Below, piece after piece: positions 6,542 to 14,288 of a stretch of DNA of 20,979 bases; position 1 is the first letter of the stretch, and every line of letters begins with the position of its first letter. Both the position numbers and the translations under genes were made by a program. The notes below the pieces were generated by a model that had not been told where the DNA came from, did no database searches, and saw nothing but the letters and a program-made list of their open reading frames with translations. Source of the DNA: Candidatus Sulfotelmatobacter sp. (lineage in GTDB: Bacteria > Acidobacteriota > Terriglobia > Terriglobales > Acidobacteriaceae); the NCBI GenBank assembly GCA_030040725.1, contig JASHTD010000069.1:1-20979 (forward strand), read 5' to 3'.

Positions 6542-8275
6542 TCAGAACCCTGAACTCGTCTTTGCTGGTCGAAACGGAATCCAGAAAGTGGCCTCGACAT
6601 CCACTGGAGAGCCGCTTTTTATTGCCGGCTCGAATTGCCATTTGGAGATTGCCTGGCTGGCATAGTAATCGAGGCGCGGGTCGACGCTGCGCAGCACTCG
6701 AATGTCGCCAACCGTGCCGTCCTTGCGAATCACAGCGTAGAGAATTACCATTCCACCGACATTTTGCCGCATGAGCTCGAGGGGATAGGCGGGATCGACT
6801 TTGCGGGTCGGTGAAGGAGCCGAGAGATCTTCGTTCGACGCAGCGGCCGCGTAGGCAGAAGCGTCTGCCCGGCTATCGGAACGGATGGCATCGGAAGAGT
6901 GTAATGCCGCGAACCGAATGATCCAACTTCCACCTGCAGAATTCAAATTCGGCATGCTCAGACTGAGCGAATAAAACTTCCGGCCGCCGAACACCGCACG
7001 CTCTTCCTCGGAAAGTTTGATGGAGCTCTCGCCATGCAGCGGTCGCGCCGAAATGCGAGGCTGGCGAAGGTCGGCAATCAGATTCGGGTTTACGGCATAC
7101 GAATTCGCAGTTGCCGCTGCATGATCACCGGAAATCGTCGACGGAGGGGTCGAAGCTTTCCCTACATAAAGGCCAGAGGGGAGATTACTCTTCCGACTGG
7201 TCGAGTTGCTGGAGCCCCCAGTGCCTTTGGCTCCGCCGGCGCTGCCAACGGCTCCCGTAGCTCCACGACGCCCAGCGGGAGTGGTAGCGAAACTGCCGCG
7301 GCGATTGCCGGCAACTGGCTCAGCGGGAGCTGCTACCGAAGGATGCAAACTCAGGGCAATCATGTTCGCCCCGGATCGCGCAGTCTCCCCGGAGCCTACA
7401 GACGGTGGTGGCGCGATGACCCGCACCGATTGTTCTCTCAGCGGCGATGCGGTTCTACCGGCGCGCTGTGCGTCCACCGAGAGCTGAGGAGCCGGGGCAA
7501 TCACGGTGCTGCGCCCGATGTCGATATTGCCGAACCGTCGCGAAGAATCGGCGGCCACTTCCGGTGGAGGCGCGATTACTGCGAGCTGCAGAGCCTTTTC
7601 CTGCTGTTCGGACGGTGACATACGATCCGCGACTTCCGGCGGAGGCGCAACCACTGCCTGATCGATCTTGGGGGCAAGGCGCGATGTCTCGGATGCAAGA
7701 ACTACGGGAGCCGGAGCTATCGGAATCTGTGGCTCCTCCGACCACGCGACGACATTGGGCAAAGGCACGTCGCGATGCAACTTAATCTTGGGTGCCGTAA
7801 CGATGGTCTGCGAATGGTTCTCAGCTTCCGGTGGCAGAGAAATGATTGGCTGCGCTGAAAGTTCGGGATCGGCTTTTTGCGCGGGAGCGGGAGTGGCATG
7901 TCGTGTATCAATGGGCGGCAAGTATTCCGATGGCGAGTAAGTCAGGACATCAGAATGGGTGAAGACGGGCTTTGGGAAAGCTTGGGGTTGTAAAGCGAGA
8001 AAGCGCGACCCCACCCAGATCACGAAAACCACCACGAGGTGATAGACGCCGGATTGCAAAAACCGCCACCAGGGAAGCCCGCGATGCACAAACACATCAG
8101 GCCAGAAAGCCCCAGCATCGCCGTCTATCGCGATCGGCTTGCTGGCTGAAAATACTGCTCCTAGATTCCGAAAGAAGTTGCCCAACCACGGGTCTGGCAC
8201 CACCAGCAGTCTCAGATCCTGCATCGGTGGCTGTGTTTCCACGATTTCGATCGTCTCCGGGGGCGCCTGCGGCAT
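6542..8275 (-). CDS. TonB-family energy transducer with long Pro-rich linker
   Basis: A 577-residue inner-membrane protein expected to pass proton-motive-force energy to outer-membrane receptors. Residues 1-72 are an unusually long cytoplasmic part for TonB. One membrane helix lies at about 73-95 (SGVYHLVVVFVIWVGSRFLA). The periplasmic linker carries a repeated (V/I)APxPxV motif near residues 186, 208, 233, 258 and 286, then a Gly/Ser/Thr-rich stretch. Residues about 421-458 (RKFYSLSLSMPNLNSAGGSW) form a separate ordered block. Residues about 488-570 are a TonB C-terminal domain (KVDPAYPLELMRQNVGGMVI ... ISKWQFEPA). No exbB or exbD is nearby. The gene converges on the cyclase-like gene with an 84-nt gap and no clear terminator. 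Start ATG 8275 lacks a good Shine-Dalgarno. Confidence 0.88.
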   Translation of the reverse strand: MPQAPPETIEIVETQPPMQDLRLLVVPDPWLGNFFRNLGAVFSASKPIAIDGDAGAFWPDVFVHRGLPWWRFLQSGVYHLVVVFVIWVGSRFLALQPQAFPKPVFTHSDVLTYSPSEYLPPIDTRHATPAPAQKADPELSAQPIISLPPEAENHSQTIVTAPKIKLHRDVPLPNVVAWSEEPQIPIAPAPVVLASETSRLAPKIDQAVVAPPPEVADRMSPSEQQEKALQLAVIAPPPEVAADSSRRFGNIDIGRSTVIAPAPQLSVDAQRAGRTASPLREQSVRVIAPPPSVGSGETARSGANMIALSLHPSVAAPAEPVAGNRRGSFATTPAGRRGATGAVGSAGGAKGTGGSSNSTSRKSNLPSGLYVGKASTPPSTISGDHAAATANSYAVNPNLIADLRQPRISARPLHGESSIKLSEEERAVFGGRKFYSLSLSMPNLNSAGGSWIIRFAALHSSDAIRSDSRADASAYAAAASNEDLSAPSPTRKVDPAYPLELMRQNVGGMVILYAVIRKDGTVGDIRVLRSVDPRLDYYASQAISKWQFEPAIKSGSPVDVEATFWIPFRPAKTSSGF

Positions 8276-8454
8276 CGTTCTATCTTAGTTCGTCAGCGCC
8301 GATCATGCCCGGGGAATCGCTAGTAGGAAGGGCACGCGCCAGAGCCACCATCCGAGCAAACTTTCTCACCCTCTCGGTCCCCCCTACCAGGCCTTATCTT
8401 CTTTTGTTTCTGTTGGGTGACTGATGAAGCCCCGGCTGGAATTAGCTTCCGTAT

Positions 8455-8515
8455 CTTTACGAAATCTTTAGATGTTCCTTAAACAAATCTTACGCTGAAG
8501 GCGTTTAACTAGATT
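8455..8515 (+). promoter_or_regulatory. PhoB/KdpE-like direct-repeat array and weak -10
   Basis: Four similar 7-mers lie in a row: CTTTACG (8455-8461), CTTTAGA (8466-8472), CCTTAAA (8477-8483) and CTTACGC (8489-8495), with start spacings of 11, 11 and 12 nt and AT-rich 4-5 nt spacers. This is the layout of OmpR/PhoB-family sites such as PHO boxes, where activator repeats replace the -35 element. A weak -10 candidate TAGATT (8510-8515, 4 of 6) follows 14 nt after the last repeat. It is the only promoter-like array in the divergent gap 8276-8551, upstream of the porin-kdp genes. The bound regulator could be PhoB or KdpE (both OmpR family); the sequence cannot decide. The rest of the gap shows nothing I recognise. 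Confidence 0.5.
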
Positions 8516-8551
8516 GTTTCCGCCCATGCATAGAGTTTCGGAGCAGAATTG

Positions 8552-8908
8552 ATGTGGTTGTCGATTGCATTCACAACCATCTCCGTCCTCGGAGAAGCAT
8601 TCCTGATTCGGTTTCTTGTGGCGCTGCTGCGCGAGAGTGGCCGATTTACTGGGCGTCGGCGGATTCCATTCAAACTCGAACGTAAGTTCAAAGGTCTTCG
8701 ATACGGAAGAAACTATGATGGCACGGACAGTGCTGCTGCCGATGGCAAGGTCCGTGATCAGTATGCTGCATTTTTCAGAGGCGATATTCATGCGAAAGAG
8801 TCTTTACGTCCTGTTACTGTCACTGTTCTTCCTAGCCTTGGGCGTGCCAGCCGGCGCTCAAAACCGGGAGACATCTTCGTCTTCCGCCAGCGCTGGTTCC
8901 TCCAATGA
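8552..8908 (+). CDS. Possible small membrane protein overlapping the porin start
   Basis: An open frame of 118 residues begins at ATG 8552 with GGAG at 8540-8543, 8 nt upstream. Its first 30 residues read MWLSIAFTTISVLGEAFLIR then FLVALLRESG, a convincing membrane helix followed by a basic, charged region (RRRIPFKLERKFKGLRYGR). The frame then runs 119 nt into the porin gene in another frame, where its tail (from about residue 80) is just the shadow of the porin signal peptide. Either it is a real gene with a long overlap, perhaps coupling translation to the porin whose Shine-Dalgarno lies inside it, or it is a decayed gene, or chance. I do not recognise a family. Confidence 0.35.
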   Translation: MWLSIAFTTISVLGEAFLIRFLVALLRESGRFTGRRRIPFKLERKFKGLRYGRNYDGTDSAAADGKVRDQYAAFFRGDIHAKESLRPVTVTVLPSLGRASRRSKPGDIFVFRQRWFLQ

Positions 8909-10655
8909 ACAAGCGGAACAACAAGAAATAAGAAACGAACTCAGGGCGTTGCGGGAGGAAGTTAAACGCCTGCGCGAGGAAGTTGAACAACAGAAGGCAG
9001 CCGCGCAACCATCGTTGGCTTCGGGCACGTCTCCGACCGGCGCAACCGGGGCAGTATCGACCTCCAGCACGGGCGGCGCCGCCCCCAACTATCCGGTGGC
9101 CCGCACGGGCGAGACTTCGCCAGTTACGGTTGCTTCAGCAGCTCCAACGCCCGCGCCGGCGGTGCCCGTTTCCACCGCTGAGCAAACTTCGCCGCCAGCA
9201 CCAGTTCCCCCGGCCAAAATCAAGATCGCTCCCTTTTCCGACTGGGATTGGACTTGGCTCAACGGCAATCCCCGCACCAAGGAGGCGGCGTTTGATTCGA
9301 AGTTTTTTACCCCGGAAATTCGCGCCGACGTTTCTTATACATATGACTTCAACAAACCCGTGGACAACTCGATCGGCGGGTCGAGCGAAATATTTCGCTC
9401 CAACGAAGTGCAGTTAGCCCAACTCGGAGTGGGCGGCGATTTCCACTATGACAATGTTCGTGCGCGATTGATGACCCAGTTCGGAATGTATTCCGAGACT
9501 ACGCCGCGTAACGATGCCAGTCCGGCGAAGGGACAGTGGGATCTCGACACTGCCTACCGTTACGTGTCGGAAGCTTACGGCGGCTACCACATCAATGTCC
9601 TGGACGGAATCAACATCGATGCCGGCATATTTATGTCCTATATCGGACTTTTCAGCTACTACAACTTTGACAACTGGGCCTATCAACCCTCGTATGTTTC
9701 TTCAAACACTCCGTGGTTTTTCAACGGCGTGCGCGTGCAAATCTTTCCCAATCCTCATTTAAAGATTGAGCCGTGGTTCATCAATGGATGGCAGTCGTAT
9801 GGTTCGGCAAACTCACGAAAGGGTATCGGTGGACAGATCAAGGCCACGCCGTTTCCGTGGATGAACATAATCTCCAACAATTACGGTTTGGGCCACGATG
9901 ACCTTTACGTTCCAAATCGTGGGCGCATTCACACCGACGACAGCATCGAAATCAAGTACTTCGACCACCCGGAGAAGCGCCTGGACAAGATGGCATTTAC
10001 CTTTACCGGCGATATGGGCTGCGAGTTTGGCCCGAGCACGACCACCTCGACAGGTGTTTATCTGCAGGGTGTCGGCTGCCACGGTAGCACCAGGGACCCA
10101 AAGTCCATCGGTGGCGACCATTTCGGACCAGGAATCGATCCGAAGCAAAGCTTCATCGGCTACATGTTGTACAACCGCATGTGGTTCAAGAAGGACCGGT
10201 TTGGGTTGACTGTCGGCGGTGGCCAGATCAACAACCCTGGCCGTTACTTGGTGCTGGATCCTCCCATCAATGGCGAGACGGCGGAATCGGCGGCGATCAG
10301 TGCTCCTTACTTCACCGGAAATCCCAGCGACCCGTTCAAGGCTTGGGACAGTTCAATCACCTTTGACTACATGCCCAGCCAGTACATCACCTTCCGCTGG
10401 GAGTACGATTACCGCCATGCCAGCGTGCCCTACTGGACGGGAGCCGGCGGGATCACGCCGCCTGGTTCCGGCGGCGTTCCATACACCAACAACGGGTATC
10501 CGCAATTCTTTGCCTGCAATGATGGAAATTCTTCTATGCAGGAGACTCTGAGCGCTGCGCAAACCGCCTGCGGGGCACAAGGTAGCGCTGTATGGTTCCC
10601 GGATTTGAGACGGGATGAGCAGTTCGTGGATTTCGATATCCTTGTCAAGTTCTAG
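8790..10655 (+). CDS. Outer-membrane beta-barrel porin, BBP2 (OmpL-like) type
   Basis: A 621-residue exported pore protein. ATG 8790 is chosen over upstream starts because AGAGG lies 8 nt before it and a clear signal peptide follows (MRKSLYVLLLSLFFLALGVP, cleavage near AGA-Q at 23-24). Residues about 40-73 form a coiled coil (EQQEIRNELRALREEVKRLR), a likely oligomerisation or periplasmic spacer. Residues 74-150 are a Pro/Ala/Ser/Thr linker. Residues about 155-621 form the barrel, with the alternating aromatic strands of putative beta-barrel porin-2 proteins (for example IRADVSYTYDFN, WFFNGVRVQIFPNP). The chain ends in Phe, as expected for a Bam-assembled protein. It is followed after 47 nt by a second porin of the same design and then by kdpFABC, so a role in ion passage across the outer membrane is inferred. 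The solute is not shown by the sequence. Confidence 0.88.
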   Translation: MRKSLYVLLLSLFFLALGVPAGAQNRETSSSSASAGSSNEQAEQQEIRNELRALREEVKRLREEVEQQKAAAQPSLASGTSPTGATGAVSTSSTGGAAPNYPVARTGETSPVTVASAAPTPAPAVPVSTAEQTSPPAPVPPAKIKIAPFSDWDWTWLNGNPRTKEAAFDSKFFTPEIRADVSYTYDFNKPVDNSIGGSSEIFRSNEVQLAQLGVGGDFHYDNVRARLMTQFGMYSETTPRNDASPAKGQWDLDTAYRYVSEAYGGYHINVLDGINIDAGIFMSYIGLFSYYNFDNWAYQPSYVSSNTPWFFNGVRVQIFPNPHLKIEPWFINGWQSYGSANSRKGIGGQIKATPFPWMNIISNNYGLGHDDLYVPNRGRIHTDDSIEIKYFDHPEKRLDKMAFTFTGDMGCEFGPSTTTSTGVYLQGVGCHGSTRDPKSIGGDHFGPGIDPKQSFIGYMLYNRMWFKKDRFGLTVGGGQINNPGRYLVLDPPINGETAESAAISAPYFTGNPSDPFKAWDSSITFDYMPSQYITFRWEYDYRHASVPYWTGAGGITPPGSGGVPYTNNGYPQFFACNDGNSSMQETLSAAQTACGAQGSAVWFPDLRRDEQFVDFDILVKF

Positions 10656-10702
10656 CTGTAATGGGAGGTTCGATCTGAGCGCGTTGGAGAAAGGAATCCT
10701 CC

Positions 10703-12229
10703 GTGAGACGGCTAATTGCGTTGCTGCCTGTACTGTGGCTTTGTTCGATTCGCGTTGCAGCACAAGAAAAAGCTGAGCCTTCAAGAGAAGAACTGACCAA
10801 GAGAGTTCAAAGACTCGAGTCGGAAGTGGATCAGTTGAAACAAATCGTGAGCCAGTTGCAGGCAAGATCGGAGTTTGCTGGCAGAACAGTTGCGTCGAAT
10901 GCAGCCGAAGTGCGCTCAGTTGCGATGGCGCTCACGGCTGTTGCTCCCGCGCCGGTCGAAGCGGCGAGCGTGCAGCCTTCCTCCATTACGCTGACTTCGA
11001 CCGGTGCGCCAAGCCAAATTCCCGCAGCCCCAAGTTCAGCTTCCACGCAGTCTATTGCGAACACTCAGCCCGTGAGCGCGGAAGATCGCAAGACGCTCAA
11101 CTTCCTACACGATACAACTCTCAATCTGGAGCTGGATACATACTACGAGTACAACTTCAACAATCCGATTGGGCGCGTGAACCTGTTGCGCGCGTACGAC
11201 GTGCTGAGCAACGAGTTCAGCTTGAATCAAGCCGATGTAATTCTCGACCATGAGCCCAATGTCGCAGAAGGCCGCAGGTGGGGTGGTCGCCTCGATTTGC
11301 AGTTCGGTCAGGCGACGGACACGCTGCAAGGCAATCCCGCCAACGAGCCGCGGCCAGAGATCTACCGGAACATTTTTCAGGCCTACGGCACGTACGTTGC
11401 TCCAGTCGGCAAAGGACTCAACATAGACTTCGGCAAATGGAGTAGTTCTCTTGGAACCGAGGGGAATTACACGAAAGATCAAATGAACTACTCCCGCGCG
11501 TTCTGGTTTAACTTTCTGCCCTTCTATCACATGGGGGCGAGAGTGAGTTATCCGCTGAACGATCGCTTCACGCTGAATTACTGGATTGTGAACGGAACGA
11601 ATCAGGTGGAAGCGACTAATGGCTTCAAAGACGAATTATTTGGATGGACGGCAAAACCGGAAAAGAGAGTGACCTGGACGATGAACTATTACCTCGGGCA
11701 GGACCATCCGGATCGCACTCCCGCCACAAGTTGCGGACCGATACCGGTGCAGCCGGGATTGTGTTTTGTCAAGATCACGCCAGCACCCAACGGACTGACT
11801 CACATCTTCGATAGCTACGCGAGCTGGCAGGCTACCCCGAAGTTAACTTTAGCCGTCGAGGGAGATTATTTCATTCAGCGTTTGTGGAGAAATGCGGCCC
11901 CCGGCGAATCCTCAGCACCCGAGCACGTCGACGGGGAAGCTGTCTATTTGCAATATCAACTGTCGCCGAAATTCGCGTTCGCAACACGTGCGGAATATAT
12001 GTCCGACCGTGGCGGCCTATTCAGCGGAATAACGCAGGCTCTGAAAGAAAACACGGTCACCGTCAGGTACCAGGTTATTGACGGATTGCTCATGTTTTAT
12101 GAGTGGCGCCGCGATTTTTCCAATCAACCGTCATTCTTGTCAGACGTGCAAGGCGTTTTCAGAAAAGATCAAAACACCGCGACACTTGGCTTGGTTTGGT
12201 GGTGGGGACGTAAAGAAGGCGCGTGGTAA
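10703..12229 (+). CDS. Second outer-membrane BBP2-type porin upstream of kdp
   Basis: A 508-residue exported barrel protein. GTG 10703 is supported by AAGGA about 7 nt upstream and by the signal peptide that follows (MRRLIALLPVLWLCSIRVAA, cleavage near residue 20). Residues 27-56 form a coiled coil (REELTKRVQRLESEVDQLKQ). Residues about 60-128 are a low-complexity Ala/Pro/Ser linker. The barrel spans about 130-508, opening with LNLELDTYYEYNFNNPIG and ending GLVWWWGRKEGAW, an aromatic C-terminus typical of BBP2-type proteins. Its plan matches the upstream porin, but the barrel is shorter and clearly divergent, so the two are distant paralogues rather than a recent duplication. Only 30 nt separate it from the microprotein gene, which places it in the kdp transcript and suggests, without proof, that it lets K+ or a counter-ion reach the periplasm. 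Confidence 0.88.
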   Translation: MRRLIALLPVLWLCSIRVAAQEKAEPSREELTKRVQRLESEVDQLKQIVSQLQARSEFAGRTVASNAAEVRSVAMALTAVAPAPVEAASVQPSSITLTSTGAPSQIPAAPSSASTQSIANTQPVSAEDRKTLNFLHDTTLNLELDTYYEYNFNNPIGRVNLLRAYDVLSNEFSLNQADVILDHEPNVAEGRRWGGRLDLQFGQATDTLQGNPANEPRPEIYRNIFQAYGTYVAPVGKGLNIDFGKWSSSLGTEGNYTKDQMNYSRAFWFNFLPFYHMGARVSYPLNDRFTLNYWIVNGTNQVEATNGFKDELFGWTAKPEKRVTWTMNYYLGQDHPDRTPATSCGPIPVQPGLCFVKITPAPNGLTHIFDSYASWQATPKLTLAVEGDYFIQRLWRNAAPGESSAPEHVDGEAVYLQYQLSPKFAFATRAEYMSDRGGLFSGITQALKENTVTVRYQVIDGLLMFYEWRRDFSNQPSFLSDVQGVFRKDQNTATLGLVWWWGRKEGAW

Positions 12230-12259
12230 AAAACGCGCGAACAAGCTTGGGAGAATTTT

Positions 12260-12346
12260 ATGGAAGACATTTTTTGGATCGCAGTTACGATCGCGTTTTT
12301 CGCTTTGTCGATTGCGTACGTGCGCTTCTGCGATCGCGTGAAGTAA
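12260..12346 (+). CDS. 28-residue single-helix membrane microprotein before kdpF
   Basis: ATG 12260 follows GGGAG with a 6-nt spacer, an excellent ribosome site. The product is 28 residues: acidic start MEDIFW, one membrane helix IAVTIAFFALSIAYV, and a basic end RFCDRVK. It is distinct from KdpF, which is the next gene 40 nt downstream. I recall similar short proteins with an AFFALxxAYVxxC(E/D)R pattern in front of kdpF in other bacteria, without an accepted name; this is memory, not a search. By position it may be an accessory or regulatory subunit of KdpFABC. Many annotation programs miss it because of its size. Confidence 0.65.
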   Translation: MEDIFWIAVTIAFFALSIAYVRFCDRVK

Positions 12347-12386
12347 GGCTCGAAGGTAATTTGCCCCTGAGTTGAGGAGTAACGAT

Positions 12387-12476
12387 ATGAGTTGGGAATC
12401 AATCATCATGCTCATCGTCAGCGCGTTGACCATGCTCTATCTGTTTTACGCGCTGCTGCGTCCGGAGAAGTTCTGA
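12387..12476 (+). CDS. kdpF: Potassium-transporting ATPase subunit F
   Basis: A 29-residue single-span peptide (starts MSWESIIMLIVSALTMLYLF, ends YALLRPEKF). The length and the YALLRPE(K/R)F ending match KdpF, the small lipid-like subunit that stabilises the KdpABC complex in the inner membrane. GGAG lies 7 nt before ATG 12387. Its stop is one base from the kdpA start, a spacing typical of kdpF-kdpA and of translational coupling. It is too short for most automatic calls. Confidence 0.88.
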   Translation: MSWESIIMLIVSALTMLYLFYALLRPEKF

Positions 12477-12477
12477 C

Positions 12478-14277
12478 ATGACACTCAATGGGTGGTTGCA
12501 AATTCTGTTTTTCCTCGCGCTGGTGTTTCTGGTGACCAAGCCGATGGGCGTGTACATGGCGCGCGTGTTCAACCGCGAGAAGACCTTCATGGACCCGGTG
12601 ATGCGACCCATCGAGCGCTTGATCTATCGCCTGACTGCTGTCGACGAAAATCACGAGATGCGCTGGACCGAGTACGCCATCGCCATGCTGTTATTCAGCG
12701 CCGTGTCGATGATCGTGCTCTATGCTATCCAGCGTCTGCAGGGAGTGCTGCCGTTTAATCCGCAGAAGTTTGCCGGCGTCACGCCCACGCATCTTGCCTT
12801 TAACACCGCGGCTTCGTTCACTACCAATACCAACTGGCAAGCCTATTCCGGTGAAGCGACTATGAGCTATTTCACCCAGATGGCCGGGCTCGCCTTTCAC
12901 AACTTCATCTCTGGGGCCACTGGGATCGCTCTCGCGATTGCGTTCATCCGCGGCATCGCCCGGCGCCAGATGAAAACTATCGGCAACTTCTGGGTCGATA
13001 TGGTTCGCAGTTGCCTCTGGGTTTTGCTTCCTGTCTCGATCGTCGGGGCGCTGGTTCTGGTTTCGCAGGGTGTGATCCAGAACCTGCGGCCATACGATAA
13101 AGCAGTGCTGATCGAGCCGATGCAGGTACAGAAGACCGGTCCCGACGGCAAACCCATGGTTGGTTCTGATGGCAAACCCTCGATGAATACGGTAACCGAG
13201 CAGACCATCGCTCAAGGCCCGGTTGCCTCGCAGGAGATTATCAAGGAATTCGGCACCAACGGCGGCGGCTTTTTCAATGCCAACAGCGCGCATCCGTTCG
13301 AAAATCCAACGCCGCTGACCAACCTGATTGAGATGCTCGCCATCTTCACCGTCGGCGCCGGTCTTACCTACACGCTTGGTCGCATGACAGGTTCGCAGCG
13401 GCATGGCTGGGCGGTATGGGCAGCCATGGCCATTCTGTTCATGGCAGGCTGCGTGGTTGCGTATTGGGCTGAGGCTCGGGGTAATCCGTTACTCGCTGGC
13501 GTGGATCAGCGAGTCAGCGCCTCGCAGTCCGGCGGAAACATGGAAGGCAAGGAAGTTCGCTTCGGAATGGCCAACAGTACGCTGTTCGCCACCGTGACCA
13601 CCGACGCGAGTTGTGGCGCCATCAACGGCTGGCACGATTCCTACACGCCACTCGGCGGGCTGGTGCCTCTCGCCAACATGATGATGAGTGAAGTCATCTT
13701 CGGAGGCGTCGGCTCGGGATTGTACGGCATGTTGATCGATGTTGTCCTTGCCGTTTTTATCGCTGGACTGATGGTCGGCCGAACGCCGGAGTATCTCGGC
13801 AAGAAAATCGAGGCCTACGATGTGAAGATGGCAATGTTGTTCGTTCTCGTCTTCCCGCTCGTCATTCTGACCTTTGCCGCGATTTCGTCGGTCAGAACTT
13901 TCGGTACGGCTGGTATTTCCAATCCCGGCCCACACGGGTTCACTCAAATTCTTTACGCTTTCGTCTCTGGTGCGGCCAACAACGGCTCCGCCTTTGGCGG
14001 ACTAACGGTGAATACGCTGTGGTACGACACGGCCATCGGCTTCGACATGCTGTTGGGCCGGTTTTTCATGATGATCCCCATGCTGGCCATTGCCGGGAAT
14101 CTTGCCCAGAAAAAATATGTTCCACCCTCGTCGGGCACGTTCCCGGTGACTACGCCTTTGTTCACAGTGCTGCTGATCGGCGTGATTCTGATCGTTGGAG
14201 CGCTCACGTTTTTCCCGGCGGTGAGCCTGGGCCCGCTTCTCGAGCATCTGCTCATGGCCGCGGGGAAGACTTTCTGA
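12478..14277 (+). CDS. kdpA: Potassium-transporting ATPase subunit A (K+ channel-like subunit)
   Basis: A 599-residue inner-membrane protein that selects and conducts K+ in the KdpFABC pump. The four pore loops typical of the superfamily of K+ transporters are all visible: TTNTNWQ (115-121), GTNGGGFFN (259-267), TTDASCGA (374-381) and SGAANNGSAFGG (497-508). The chain is about 40 residues longer than E. coli KdpA (557). Part of the excess is a periplasmic loop at 219-240 with an imperfect 8-residue tandem repeat (DGKPMVGS, DGKPSMNT). Start ATG 12478 gives the standard MxLNGWLQI-like N-terminus. kdpB begins 11 nt after the stop. Confidence 0.99.
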   Translation: MTLNGWLQILFFLALVFLVTKPMGVYMARVFNREKTFMDPVMRPIERLIYRLTAVDENHEMRWTEYAIAMLLFSAVSMIVLYAIQRLQGVLPFNPQKFAGVTPTHLAFNTAASFTTNTNWQAYSGEATMSYFTQMAGLAFHNFISGATGIALAIAFIRGIARRQMKTIGNFWVDMVRSCLWVLLPVSIVGALVLVSQGVIQNLRPYDKAVLIEPMQVQKTGPDGKPMVGSDGKPSMNTVTEQTIAQGPVASQEIIKEFGTNGGGFFNANSAHPFENPTPLTNLIEMLAIFTVGAGLTYTLGRMTGSQRHGWAVWAAMAILFMAGCVVAYWAEARGNPLLAGVDQRVSASQSGGNMEGKEVRFGMANSTLFATVTTDASCGAINGWHDSYTPLGGLVPLANMMMSEVIFGGVGSGLYGMLIDVVLAVFIAGLMVGRTPEYLGKKIEAYDVKMAMLFVLVFPLVILTFAAISSVRTFGTAGISNPGPHGFTQILYAFVSGAANNGSAFGGLTVNTLWYDTAIGFDMLLGRFFMMIPMLAIAGNLAQKKYVPPSSGTFPVTTPLFTVLLIGVILIVGALTFFPAVSLGPLLEHLLMAAGKTF

Positions 14278-14288
14278 AGGATCAATTT

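Noticed and set aside
8616..8789. Upstream extension of the first porin frame
   Set aside because: The true signal peptide begins at ATG 8790 with AGAGG 8 nt before it; the extra 58 residues would bury the signal peptide.
8276..8789. c-di-AMP (ydaO-type) riboswitch upstream of the potassium genes
   Set aside because: I looked because such riboswitches often control K+ transporters, but found none of the conserved ydaO core segments here or before kdpF. A covariance-model search would be decisive.
12691..13404. 237-codon minus-strand open frame inside kdpA
   Set aside because: Antisense shadow caused by the GC-rich codon pattern; kdpA is unambiguous.
14019..14288. Upstream extension of the kdpB frame into kdpA
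   Set aside because: The extension overlaps the end of kdpA and reads as non-protein-like sequence; ATG 14289 has a good Shine-Dalgarno and gives the family's usual length.
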